A DNA stretch of 64,000 nt, taken from positions 62,001 through 126,000 of the forward strand of contig JAFMVD010000007.1 in the NCBI GenBank assembly GCA_025499625.1, given 5' to 3'. This stretch comes from Carboxylicivirga fragile (GTDB lineage Bacteria > Bacteroidota > Bacteroidia > Bacteroidales > Marinilabiliaceae). The notes beneath the pieces were generated by a model, which did no database searches, was not told the origin of the DNA, and was given only the letters and a program-made list of their open reading frames with translations. The position numbers and the translations under genes were made by a program. This document shows, in pieces, positions 22,702 through 32,073 of this stretch; the stretch's first letter is position 1; each line of letters starts with the position of its first letter.

Positions 22702-23209
22702 TGTTTTTTGCGTTTTTCTTCTTACTTATCGATTTGTTTATTAAAGTATATTTGAATGAATAGATGATCCTTTCTTCCGCTAACTGACCAATTCTTTTCT
22801 CATGATTTATAATGGTTAAAACCCTATTGAGCTATTCTGGTGATTGCTTACAAATGTTTCAGAAAAGTTTTAAAAAAACTAACAGTCCTTGGGTATTGTA
22901 CACTTCAAGCTATTAGCATTAAGCAAACTTAAAGATTTTGACACATTGAGTTTTTTAATTTTAGATATTTGATTTTAGATTTCGAACTAAATATGATTAG
23001 TGGAAATAATATTTAAATTAGATCATATTTAATTGAATGTAAGCCAAATTACTAATGAGAATCTTCATTAATAATTCTGCAAGCTTCAAAATTTGAGATT
23101 GCAAATCATCTTTCTATTACATTCTGAGTTTTAATATTTAAATCGAACCCAGCTTAGTAGAACAAAAAAAATGCAACTCTGATATTCTGAATTAGAATCA
23201 GGACAAAAG
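22702..23209. other. gene-free interval, probable promoter region of the esterase-GH8-GH9 operon
   Basis: Very AT-rich, 508 bases, with no coding relic recognised in six frames. It holds TAAGTTTG on the - strand (complement of 22924-22931), a match to the Bacteroidota -7 element, but no TTTG at the proper distance. At 22961-22984 lies TTAGATATT-N10-(A)TTTCG, also found at 41116-41139 upstream of another - strand operon. A TTTTAGAT direct repeat (22959-22966 and 22973-22980) overlaps it. Confidence 0.35.
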
Positions 23210-23248
23210 AAAAACCGGAAGAAAGGATCAAGTTTTCTTCCGGTTTTT
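23210..23248 (-). terminator. intrinsic terminator after the SusC/SusD pair
   Basis: AAAAACCGGAAGAAA (23210-23224) and TTTCTTCCGGTTTTT (23234-23248) form a perfect 15-bp stem around nine bases, 31 bases beyond the SusD stop. It is A/T-flanked on both sides and so would work in both directions. It is one of the strongest hairpins in the window. Confidence 0.85.
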
Positions 23249-23279
23249 ATCCTGAATAACAGGATACTTTTAGGGTAGA

Positions 23280-25007
23280 TTAATTACTAAATCCAGGATA
23301 AAGTGCATCATTACCGAATCCGGGAACTTGTTCCAACATCCCATTTGAAAGATCGATTTGTCTCTGTGGAATAGGGAAGAAACCTTTGGTTTCATCATAA
23401 CGAGCGCTATAACCTTTGCTATTAAGCCCGTTAAATACATCAGGATTTCCAAAGTTATAAACTGGTGTTCCCATCTGAGTCTCAAGTGCAGTTTTGGTGT
23501 AGTCTGCACCCCAACGACGCATATCGTTCCAACGTAATCCTTCAAAAGCAAGCTCATGATGACGCTCCTTTTGAATATTTTCCAACGAATATGCTACCGG
23601 ATCAAGGTCAACACGACCACGTACTTCATTCATGTATGACGCGTCTTCGGTTAACTCAGACATCATCAGTAATACATCGGCAAAACGGATGAAAACCAAA
23701 TCATCACCATGCGATAACTGATTATTGTCTTGATTACCGTACATGATGACGCTGTAATCATTCTTAATTGAGCCGTCAGGAGCTTTTGCGGTGACACCGT
23801 TATATTTCTTACCCCAATAATTACTTTCCATCACAAAATCCCATTGACCTTTTGCATAATTAGGAAGCTCAGATTCAATATCAATTACAGAAGCCCAAAG
23901 ACGGATATCGTCTGGCTCATCAATCATCCACTGATCAACAATACCTTTAGGGATAGAGTTACCTTGTCCCCAACCTCCTGCAAAAGGAAATGTATTACCT
24001 AGCGATTGTAATCCTCGCAATGCAAAGAACAATTGAAACGTATTACTATAACCTCGTCGTATATCCCAATTGGCAAAGTTCGAAAACTTAAGCGCAAATA
24101 CTGTCTCAGGGTTTACAGCACCATTATCAGCAGCATACAGAAGCTCTTTGCCTGTTTGCTCCATATAATCAGTCATGTAAGGATAATCATTTATTGTCAA
24201 AGAATTTGTATAAGGCCAAAGTTCGTGATAATCGTCAACCAAATAATGTCCGCTGGCACTTATGCATTCTCCCAACCAAGACGTAACTTCAGCCTTGGTA
24301 ACACCAGGGAGTGAAGTCTCTTGGTAAAAACCAGTATAAAAAAGCCACACACGAGCCATTAAGGCTTGAGCTGCCCAAACAGTTACACGACCTTCCTCTG
24401 TTGAAGAATAAGGCACTTGGGGCAATATTTCAATGGCTGTTTTTAAGTCTAAAGTTATTTGCCCATAAATCTCTTCAGTACTCGCAGCGGGCAAATTAGC
24501 TTCTTCCGTGGTTATTTTTAGCGGCACATTTCCAAATAGAGTCGCCAAACGGTAGAAAAAGAAAGCTCTTAAGAAAAGGGCTTCTCCCTTGTATTGATTT
24601 TTCAGTTCGGGACTCACAACAATGTCACTTAGAAGATCCATATTTTCAAGGGCAAAATTTGCGCGGTGAATTCCTTCGTAAGTAACTTCCCATGTATGAG
24701 ACAACATTTCAGGATCGGAATACATCATGGCCTCGTATGATTGAGCCTTAATGTCGTTAACGCCACCGCCGCCCAACTTTTCGTCACTGGCCACTTCACA
24801 AACAAACAAGTAACTTTGATCTACATTACGCTGTTCGTTATTCATGGTAGTATAAATGCCTGCCATCATTTGTTTGGCATCATCTGCAGTCTGCGGAAAG
24901 TTATCTGAAGTTTTTTGAGTAAGTGGCTCCACATTCAGAAAATCCTCTGAGCAGCTACCCAAAATCGTAGCAGCAATGATTAAATATGCTATTTTTTTCA
25001 TAATCAT
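23280..25007 (-). CDS. SusD/RagB-family glycan-binding outer-membrane lipoprotein
   Basis: 575 residues. A lipoprotein signal ends ILGSC (Cys19), then SEDFLNVEPLTQKT, the usual SusD start. The C-terminal region carries ERHHELAFEGLRWNDMRRW, the family signature. It sits on the outer surface as the lid of the SusC porin encoded 14 bases upstream and binds oligosaccharide. Met1 and Met3 are both possible starts. This pair is separate from the two pairs of the Xus operon and may take a different oligosaccharide. Confidence 0.93.
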   Translation of the reverse strand: MIMKKIAYLIIAATILGSCSEDFLNVEPLTQKTSDNFPQTADDAKQMMAGIYTTMNNEQRNVDQSYLFVCEVASDEKLGGGGVNDIKAQSYEAMMYSDPEMLSHTWEVTYEGIHRANFALENMDLLSDIVVSPELKNQYKGEALFLRAFFFYRLATLFGNVPLKITTEEANLPAASTEEIYGQITLDLKTAIEILPQVPYSSTEEGRVTVWAAQALMARVWLFYTGFYQETSLPGVTKAEVTSWLGECISASGHYLVDDYHELWPYTNSLTINDYPYMTDYMEQTGKELLYAADNGAVNPETVFALKFSNFANWDIRRGYSNTFQLFFALRGLQSLGNTFPFAGGWGQGNSIPKGIVDQWMIDEPDDIRLWASVIDIESELPNYAKGQWDFVMESNYWGKKYNGVTAKAPDGSIKNDYSVIMYGNQDNNQLSHGDDLVFIRFADVLLMMSELTEDASYMNEVRGRVDLDPVAYSLENIQKERHHELAFEGLRWNDMRRWGADYTKTALETQMGTPVYNFGNPDVFNGLNSKGYSARYDETKGFFPIPQRQIDLSNGMLEQVPGFGNDALYPGFSN

Positions 25008-25021
25008 CTAAAATAAGTTTA

Positions 25022-28000
25022 TTAGAATTTCAAATTAAATCCTACCATATAAGTTTTTGGAGCAGGATAAAAACCTAGATCAATACCTTGCACAAAACCT
25101 TGTTCATCACCATAACCTACCTCAGGATCTAAGCCAGAATAGTCGGTAAAAGTAAATAAGTTACGTCCTGCCACGAACATACGAGCTTGCGACAATGGCA
25201 ATTTAGGTAACAGCTTTTTAAAGTCATAACCAAGGGTTATATTCTGAATTTTAACAAAGTCACCATCTTCAATGTATAGCTCTGATATATTTAACCGGTT
25301 GGTTCCATTACCTGGAGTCATGCGAGGAATCTTGTTAGAAGTTCCTTCACCGGTCCAACGACCCAAAATGTCGGTGGTATAGTTATGGAACTCGTTGTCG
25401 CCAAAAGAACGATACGACTTCAGTATTTGATGACCAAATGCACCATTACCACTTAATGAGAAATCGAATCCTTTATATGCTAGGTTAAGGCTAAAACCAA
25501 TTCTAACATCCGGATGAGGATTACCAATCATGGTTTTATCTTCTGCAGTCACCTCACCGTCACCATTGACGTCAGAGAAAATAACATCCCCTGGCTGAGG
25601 GTTTGACTGTAGAAAGCCATGAGTCCAGTCCGCAATTTGTTGTTCATTCTGGAAAATCCCTTCTGTTTTGTATCCGTAGAAATAGCCTGCAGGCATACCA
25701 TTTTCAACTCGCCAAACCGGGTCGGTACCTTGTGAAATAACATTTGGGTCACTTGCCAGAAAACCAGTATTGTCACCAAATTTAGTAACTGTATTTGTAT
25801 TTTTAGAGATATTAAATTGGGCACCATAAGTGAATTCGCCCACATTGTCATTCCAGCGCAATGCCAATTCAAATCCTTTGTTTTCGATATCGCCAGCATT
25901 GGCAAAAGCAGCAACAGGACCCATAACATCTGAAATGTTAGGACGAACCAACCAATCCTTTGTGGTCTTGACATAATAATCGAACGAACCCTGAAGTCTT
26001 GAGCTTAGGAAATGGACATCCAAACCAATATCCAATTGCTCAGAAGTTTCCCAAGTGATAGCAGGATTTGGGAGTACAGAAGGATAACCACCCAGTTGCA
26101 TTTTAGATCGATCGTTTCCGAATCTGTAATTGTTTTCAGCATCAAAACCAATAAGGCTCAAGTACTGGTAAGAATCAACATTTTGATTACCGTTTTGTCC
26201 CCAACTGGCTCTTAACTTCAAGAAATCAACAACTCCATTGTCTTTCATAAAACTTTCTTCGGTTATAACCCAACCGCCCGAAACTGATGGGAAATATCCC
26301 CAACGATTGCCACTTGGAAAATTAGAAGATCCGTCAGCACGCATCACCAAAGTAAGCAGATACTTTTCGTTAAAGTTGTAGTTGACCCTTCCAAAGTAGG
26401 AAGCAAGAACTCCAGGATCATTAGGTGCCCCCTCAATACTCGTTATACCTGATGTTAACCCATCGGTATTGTCAAGATAAGCGTATTTATAACCAATAAA
26501 AGTTGGATTGGCATTGGTGACAGACATATTGGTGCCATATCCCCATTTTTCAGCAGATTGTCCAACCAACACATCAAAATTATGTTGATTCACTTTAAAC
26601 TTATAATTCAATGTGTTTTCAAGAGTCCAACGGTATCCGCTGCCTGCATTTTGTATAATCCGACCGGGGGTCATAAATGCATCCCCAGCCAAAAAATATT
26701 CAGGTTGGTAGCTTCGGTAAGCATCGGCATGCATTCTGTATCCAAAGTTAGTTTTCCAAATCAACCCTTTAATTGGTTGAATTTGTAGATAGGCATTGCT
26801 ATTTAGGTTGTAATTCATGGTCTCATTTTGTCCACGATTTAAATCCATCAAAGCCTTTGGGTTATATACACGCGACGATAGTGCAGAAAGGCCTGAAGCA
26901 TCATTATCTGCTTGTGCCCAATACTCGCCTTCAGCATTGTATGCAGGCACCAAAGGGTTTCCTGTCATCATGTTGCGGATGTCGTTGGAATACATGCCTC
27001 CTATGGCAATACCACTTCTTTCGCGATAGCTGTAGTTTAAAGTTTGACCCATTTTAATGATGTCCAATCCACCTTTCTTATATAAAACATGGTCGCTGTT
27101 CAAACGCAAGGTATACCTGTCGCTTGTTGGCTGAACGGGTTTTCCCAAAGTACCTTCTTCTGACGAATAAGAAAATCCCATTGCGAATACTGAGTTTTCA
27201 GATCCACCGGTAATGTTAATAGAATGGTTTTGAATGGGAGCATTCTTGTTCTCGATTTCTTTCATATAGTCGGTTCCTTGCCATCCATTTTGAACATCCT
27301 GGTATAAACCGGGAATGATGGAAGCGAAATCAAGGGGATCTTTTCCTGAAACCACACGCTCCTCGTTGTAAATATCCATAAACTGCTGAGCATTCAACAA
27401 ATCAGGCATTTTATAAACATTCTGAACGCCATAAAACCCATCATATGTCACCAATGTACGTCCTTTTTTACCACTCTTGGTGGTTACCAAAATAACACCG
27501 TTGGCAGCCCTGGATCCGTAAATAGCAGCAGAAGCCGCATCCTTCAACACATCGATCGATTCGATATCCGAAGGGTTGAGGGTATTGATATCGCCACCAG
27601 CAACACCATCAATCACATAAAGCGGATTTGAATCACCAATAGTACCCAAACCACGAATATTCACTTTAAAACCTTCACCTGGCATGCCCGATGCCTGGGT
27701 AATGTTCACCCCTGGAGACATCGTCTGAATAGCATCTAATGCCTGAGTCGAATTCTGTCGCTGTAAATCATCTGATCCAAGTGAGAGGTTGGCACCGGTC
27801 ACCAGTTTCTTCTTTTGTACACCGTAACCAATCACCACCACTTCGTCCAAGTCAGCGATGTCAGGTACCATGTTCACATTTATAGTAGTTTGTGTGCCAA
27901 CTGTAATTTCTTGTGACTTCATTCCTATAAACGAGAACACCAATATGGCATTGTCGTCAGTAACTGTTATTAAGTAATTACCATCCAAATCGGTTATCAG

Positions 28001-28147
28001 ACCGTTGTTGGTTCCTTTTTCAAGAACTGTTACCCCGGGAATGGGCTCGTTCTCATTGTCGTAAACCTTACCGCTCACCTTTTTTTGGGCAAACATAGCA
28101 AAGCCTACAAACAAAAAAAGAAGCAAAATGAGATTTCTTTTTTTCAT
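25022..28147 (-). CDS. SusC/RagA-family TonB-dependent outer-membrane porin
   Basis: 1041 residues. A Sec signal (to MFAQ, about 20) precedes a CarboxypepD_reg-like domain (about 22-100, VSGKVYDNENEPIPGVTV), the TonB plug (about 110-230, including LYVIDGVAGGDINTLNPSDIE and DAASAAIYGSRAANGVILV), and a 22-strand barrel ending in Phe. It imports oligosaccharides using TonB energy, with the SusD protein 14 bases downstream. The upstream 254 bases hold a 12-bp palindrome (28210-28221) and no clear promoter pair, and beyond that a transposase relic begins. Confidence 0.95.
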   Translation of the reverse strand: MKKRNLILLLFLFVGFAMFAQKKVSGKVYDNENEPIPGVTVLEKGTNNGLITDLDGNYLITVTDDNAILVFSFIGMKSQEITVGTQTTINVNMVPDIADLDEVVVIGYGVQKKKLVTGANLSLGSDDLQRQNSTQALDAIQTMSPGVNITQASGMPGEGFKVNIRGLGTIGDSNPLYVIDGVAGGDINTLNPSDIESIDVLKDAASAAIYGSRAANGVILVTTKSGKKGRTLVTYDGFYGVQNVYKMPDLLNAQQFMDIYNEERVVSGKDPLDFASIIPGLYQDVQNGWQGTDYMKEIENKNAPIQNHSINITGGSENSVFAMGFSYSSEEGTLGKPVQPTSDRYTLRLNSDHVLYKKGGLDIIKMGQTLNYSYRERSGIAIGGMYSNDIRNMMTGNPLVPAYNAEGEYWAQADNDASGLSALSSRVYNPKALMDLNRGQNETMNYNLNSNAYLQIQPIKGLIWKTNFGYRMHADAYRSYQPEYFLAGDAFMTPGRIIQNAGSGYRWTLENTLNYKFKVNQHNFDVLVGQSAEKWGYGTNMSVTNANPTFIGYKYAYLDNTDGLTSGITSIEGAPNDPGVLASYFGRVNYNFNEKYLLTLVMRADGSSNFPSGNRWGYFPSVSGGWVITEESFMKDNGVVDFLKLRASWGQNGNQNVDSYQYLSLIGFDAENNYRFGNDRSKMQLGGYPSVLPNPAITWETSEQLDIGLDVHFLSSRLQGSFDYYVKTTKDWLVRPNISDVMGPVAAFANAGDIENKGFELALRWNDNVGEFTYGAQFNISKNTNTVTKFGDNTGFLASDPNVISQGTDPVWRVENGMPAGYFYGYKTEGIFQNEQQIADWTHGFLQSNPQPGDVIFSDVNGDGEVTAEDKTMIGNPHPDVRIGFSLNLAYKGFDFSLSGNGAFGHQILKSYRSFGDNEFHNYTTDILGRWTGEGTSNKIPRMTPGNGTNRLNISELYIEDGDFVKIQNITLGYDFKKLLPKLPLSQARMFVAGRNLFTFTDYSGLDPEVGYGDEQGFVQGIDLGFYPAPKTYMVGFNLKF

Positions 28148-28401
28148 AAAATTTTGGTTTTAATCATTAAGTAATTATTTGTTAATTTTAATTAGAAAAT
28201 GTTAATTCTAAAGTATACTTTTCCCCTATTACTCAGTTTTAATATTGGATATAGTTATTAAGATTTTAGATATAAGAGCAATGTGTACAACAGATAGATG
28301 TTTTTGAAAATACACTTTAAAGAAAAGTATAAGCCAGATGAGCTTTTATTGATAAAGACTTGACTGTAAATAAGAATTCAATTTCATATTTAGCCTTCTT
28401 A

Positions 28402-28817
28402 ATACATTAACCTCTCCCATCGTAAACTCAACGATGCAATAGCTGCCAAAGGAAATAATACTCTCAGCTGAAAGTGTCGTGGTGGTCGCCGATAGAGCAT
28501 ATGTTGATTTTGAAAACCTCTACAGGTGGCATAAAGGCAATAGTTATTTTGTTGTTCGCTTAAAGAAATCTGTCAAGTTAAAACATCTTGTCGAACAGGA
28601 TCTTCCAGAAAGCCGACATCAAATCAACCAACAAAACATACAACTAATCACCAACCAGTTTACTTGGACAGCAAACACGATATCAGATTTATATAAAGCC
28701 AGATGGGAGATTGAGCAATTTTAAAGATATAAATTAGTTGTTGAAAATCAAGTCCTTCTAGGAACATTACCCAATGCCGTTTTAATACAGATTTGGACAG
28801 CAATAATAACAGAATAA
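28402..28817 (+). pseudogene. IS4-type transposase fragment (copy 1)
   Basis: Bases 28402-28622 are nearly identical (about 12 mismatches in 221 by eye) to 31671-31891. The frames read INLSHRKLNDAIAAKG, then a shift, VVVVADRAYVDFENLYRWHK, and after a jump LYKARWEIEQF, stop, RYKLVVENQVLLG, LPNAVLIQIWTAIITE. The VVVADRAY core and the Y-x-x-RW-x-IE (YREK-type) block identify an IS4-family DDE transposase. The N-terminal half and a middle part are missing, a frameshift lies near 28448-28452 and an in-frame stop at 28722. Bases 28818-29081 hold nothing recognisable. Confidence 0.85.
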
Positions 28818-29081
28818 AATAAAAAGTGTCTATTAATATATAACTTATTTATTAAATTCCTTTTAACCCGCCTATTTAATCAGTATAATGATGTTTATTG
28901 AGTTCTTTTTACCGAACTATAATTCAGATAAAGAATTTCGAATTTAATCAATTTCTATAAGTATAGACTGTATCGACGGATTCGGTTCAAAAAGCGAATA
29001 CAATCACTCTTTTAGCCAGCATAGACTTTTTCAGCACCATGTGATTAATCATATTCGAAGTAGTAAGCGGCTAGCGGTTGT

Positions 29082-29453
29082 TTATTTCTTTATAGAAGAC
29101 ATTATCGCGTTATCTATTTCATTAAAATTAAATGGTTTTCTGAAATATTTCAATATTAGATTGGACTCTAGTGCCTGTTGAATTTCATCTGTAATATCAT
29201 ATCCTGTTAAAATATAATATTTAACATGTGGATATTTTACTTTTGCTTTTTTAATAAATTCTATACCAGTCATTATTGGCATTTTCATATCACTTATTAT
29301 AATTAAAATATCTGAATGTTTTTCCAAAATTTCTAGGGCTGCACTTCCACTTTCAGCAATAATTACTTCATATTTTCTATTGAAATTTAATTTGAATAAT
29401 TGAAGGTTTAATTCTTCATCATCAACATACATTATTTTTATGTCATTGTTCAT
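29082..29453 (-). CDS. receiver-only response regulator
   Basis: 123 residues, a single CheY-like receiver domain. The acidic pair lies in YVDDEE (10-13), the phospho-acceptor is Asp55 in ISDMKMP, the switch Thr83 is in ILTGYD and Lys106 is in FRKPF. It has no output domain, so it cannot bind DNA itself and must act through a partner protein or as a phosphate relay. Its ATG overlaps the end of the histidine kinase gene by 11 bases (ATGAACAATGA), a sign of coupled translation and a dedicated partnership. The pair sits between two transposase relics, so its link with the polysaccharide genes may be accidental. Confidence 0.93.
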   Translation of the reverse strand: MNNDIKIMYVDDEELNLQLFKLNFNRKYEVIIAESGSAALEILEKHSDILIIISDMKMPIMTGIEFIKKAKVKYPHVKYYILTGYDITDEIQQALESNLILKYFRKPFNFNEIDNAIMSSIKK

Positions 29454-30894
29454 TTCTTATACTTTTGGGTACTTTTATTAAAACTTTACTTCCTTTATTT
29501 AATTCAGATGTGATTTGCAATTCACCATTGTGTTGTTCGATTATTGAATTTGTAATTGCCAAACCCAGCCCAGTGCCTTTACCAGGATCCTTTGTAGTAA
29601 AAAATGGGTCGACAACTCTTCCTAAGTTATCATTCGAAATACCACAGCCGGTATCGGTTATAACAATTATAAGATTGTCATCTACCACATAAGTTTCGAT
29701 TTTAATATCGCCTTTTTGTTCTATAGAATCAATTGCATTTGAAATAATATTTATAAATACCTGATGAAGTTTATTTGTATTACCTTTTGTAATTAATACA
29801 TCGTCATTGTAATTTCTAACTATCCGTATCTTATCTTTAAATTGACTATTAAGCACACTGAGACAATTATCTAAAATTGAATGAATATCACATTCGTCTT
29901 CATAACTGTTATTGCTTCTGCTTAACTGATTTAATTCTTTAACAATATCAGCTGCACGTTCAACGCCAGTTTTAATTCCTTGGAGGAATATAGAGATTCT
30001 TTCATCCTTTTCAATATCAGATGTTTTAAGCTCGTTAATTAGGCCTATATATCCGCCCATAATATAGTTGAGTGGATTATTAATTTCATGTGCAATACCT
30101 GCAGTTAAAACACCTAACGAAGCCAATTTTTCAGATTGAATTAATTGTTTTTGTGTAGCTTTCAAGTAATTCAATGTATTTTCTATTTCTTCTTTTTGTT
30201 CCTGTACTAATTTATTTTTTTCTGAAATCAATTCATTCTTAAAATTCAATTCCTCATTTACGGTTCTTAATTCTTCATTTCTAGCTTCCAATTCACAAGT
30301 TCGATCTGCAACTAATTGTTCTAAATTTTCATTCTGTTTTACTAAATTATTATGAAGCTGAGAGTTCTGAATTGCAACCGACAATTGGTTAGCAACAGTT
30401 TGACCAAACTCGATTTGTTTTTCAGAGTAGTTTTTTGATTCTTCACATGCAGTTAGAATTAAAACACCTAAAGTTTTTTCCCCCTTAATAAATGGCAGAT
30501 ATAATAAGGACCGAGCTTTACTCAGATTAATAATATCTTGCTCTGTTTTTGAAAATATTTCAGCTTGAGTATCGGAAATAAATAAAGGTTTTTTCGTTGA
30601 TATTGCAGTTTCAATATGAGGATGATCCAAGAGATTGGCTCTTCTAAAAATATCAGGCAATTTGGGATCAATAGTTGGAGTTGCAGCCATTAGATATAAT
30701 TTTGTTTCATCTTCCAAAATATAAATGGCAGCTTTTTCTATTTCCAACAATTCTGACATCCCATTACTGATTATCTGCAAAACCTCCTCATAATCGATGG
30801 CATTAATAATACTTTGACTTATTTTCGTTATTATTGATAATTTACGAAAATCTTGAGAATTATTATCACTACTGTTTATAAAAAAATCCTTCAT
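29443..30894 (-). CDS. soluble GAF-domain sensor histidine kinase
   Basis: 483 residues with no transmembrane segment. A GAF domain spans about 20-175, followed by a long coiled coil (about 180-255, Glu/Lys-rich, ELEARNEELRTVNEELN) and an HisKA dimerisation region with His269 in GIAHEINNPLNYIMGG. The HATPase domain has the N box (NIISNAIDSI), G1 (DTGCGIS) and G2 (GKGTGLGLAI). It should sense a cytoplasmic or diffusible signal and phosphorylate the receiver protein whose gene overlaps its 3' end. No sensor for xylan products is apparent. The 279 bases upstream contain no recognisable gene. Confidence 0.93.
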   Translation of the reverse strand: MKDFFINSSDNNSQDFRKLSIITKISQSIINAIDYEEVLQIISNGMSELLEIEKAAIYILEDETKLYLMAATPTIDPKLPDIFRRANLLDHPHIETAISTKKPLFISDTQAEIFSKTEQDIINLSKARSLLYLPFIKGEKTLGVLILTACEESKNYSEKQIEFGQTVANQLSVAIQNSQLHNNLVKQNENLEQLVADRTCELEARNEELRTVNEELNFKNELISEKNKLVQEQKEEIENTLNYLKATQKQLIQSEKLASLGVLTAGIAHEINNPLNYIMGGYIGLINELKTSDIEKDERISIFLQGIKTGVERAADIVKELNQLSRSNNSYEDECDIHSILDNCLSVLNSQFKDKIRIVRNYNDDVLITKGNTNKLHQVFINIISNAIDSIEQKGDIKIETYVVDDNLIIVITDTGCGISNDNLGRVVDPFFTTKDPGKGTGLGLAITNSIIEQHNGELQITSELNKGSKVLIKVPKSIRNEQ

Positions 30895-31173
30895 TTCACA
30901 ATTTAATATTTATTTTTCTTTTAATTCTCAATATTTTTTTTAAAAATATATCTGCATTAATTGGTTTTCATAAATATAAACTCGTTATGTTTTCCATATC
31001 TCTAAAGTAAAGTCCACTTTCCTATGCTGCATTTTTTTGGTACTGCAATCAATGGTGCAATGGATTCTTCCAACTTCTTTTGCTCCCCAACCAGATCTGT
31101 CCTAAATAAAGCCTATTAGGCTCCAGTTTCCCAGAGCGAATATTTTTATAGTGCCTAATCATAAAAATACTAA

Positions 31174-31954
31174 TTGGCTATGAACAAATTTAACCTTGTT
31201 TGCTCAAATTATTCAAACTTTAAGCAGGAATTCTTTTTATACCTAACAGAAACGCACCAAACGAACAAACATAACAAGGGCATTGATAGTTGGACGCATT
31301 TGATAACCATGCTTTTTTGCCAGTTTTCCAAACTGACTTCCTTAAATGATGTAACTACTGGCTTAAAATCTGCTTCAGGTAACTTAAACCATCTTGGTTT
31401 AAGAATCTCTCCATCAAAATCTTCTTTGTCATACCAAAATAAAAACCGTGAATAGCAGTTGTTTCAGGATTATTATTTTGAGTTATTGCACAAGCTATCA
31501 GGAATAACTCAGTTTAGGCAAGCGCGATTTCGTATCAAATCAAAAATATTGCTATTGGATTCCACAACAATATCATTGTGTCTGAACCTGTTTGATTGGG
31601 CAAAATACAGGAAGAAAAAAGGGGCAATAAAGCTTCATACTTTACTAGATTTTGATGGCTGCCTTCCTGTATACATTAACCTCTCCGATCGTAAACTCAA
31701 CGATGCAAAAGCTGCCAAAGGAAATAATACTCTCAGCTGAAAGTGTCGTGGTGGTTGCCGATAGAGCATATGTTGATTTTGAAAACCTCTACAGGTGGCA
31801 TAAAGGCAATAGTTATTTTGTTGTTCGCTTAAAAAAATCTGTCAAGTTCAAACGTCTTAACAAACGAGAGCTTCCAGAAAGCCGACATCAACATATACTT
31901 GTGGACGAATACATTGAACTAGAGGATGCAAAAACCTATAGTAAGTATCAATAG
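31174..31954 (+). pseudogene. IS4-type transposase, 5' portion (copy 2)
   Basis: It starts MNKFNLVCSNYSNF with a DUF4372-like N-terminal domain (HNKGIDSWTHLITMLFCQF), common in Bacteroidota IS4-family transposases. It then reads through an in-frame TAG at 31453-31455 into LLLDSTTISLCLNLFDWAKY and KLHTLLDFDG, the first DDE block. A one-base shift near 31717-31721 (an extra G in CCAAAGGAAAT) moves it to the frame encoding VVVVADRAYVDFENLYRW. The frame ends after LVDEYIELEDAKTY at 31954, and the C-terminal YREK block is absent. It is dead by three lesions. Its 31671-31891 segment is repeated in copy 1 with the same frameshift. Confidence 0.87.
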
Positions 31955-32073
31955 TTGTTCGAATTCTATTTGCCGTCTTTATATAGGATTGTGGAGTACA
32001 AGAAATACTGATCAGTAAAACTAGAATAGGTATGAATTAGTATATTCTTATAAAATTCTGAATTTAGCATATT

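Noticed and set aside
25549-25974. 141-codon open frame within the SusC gene at 25022-28147
   Set aside because: Same strand, another phase of a full-length SusC; the SusC frame is unbroken and this one shows no family resemblance.
28210-28221. Perfect palindrome AAAGTATACTTT upstream of the SusC gene
   Set aside because: Twelve bases of AT-rich palindrome are likely by chance in this composition, and no second copy was found at another operon.
30895-31173. Possible gene remnant between the kinase and the transposase relic
   Set aside because: Short open pieces exist on both strands, but none gave a recognisable motif; it may hold an element end, but no inverted repeat could be paired.
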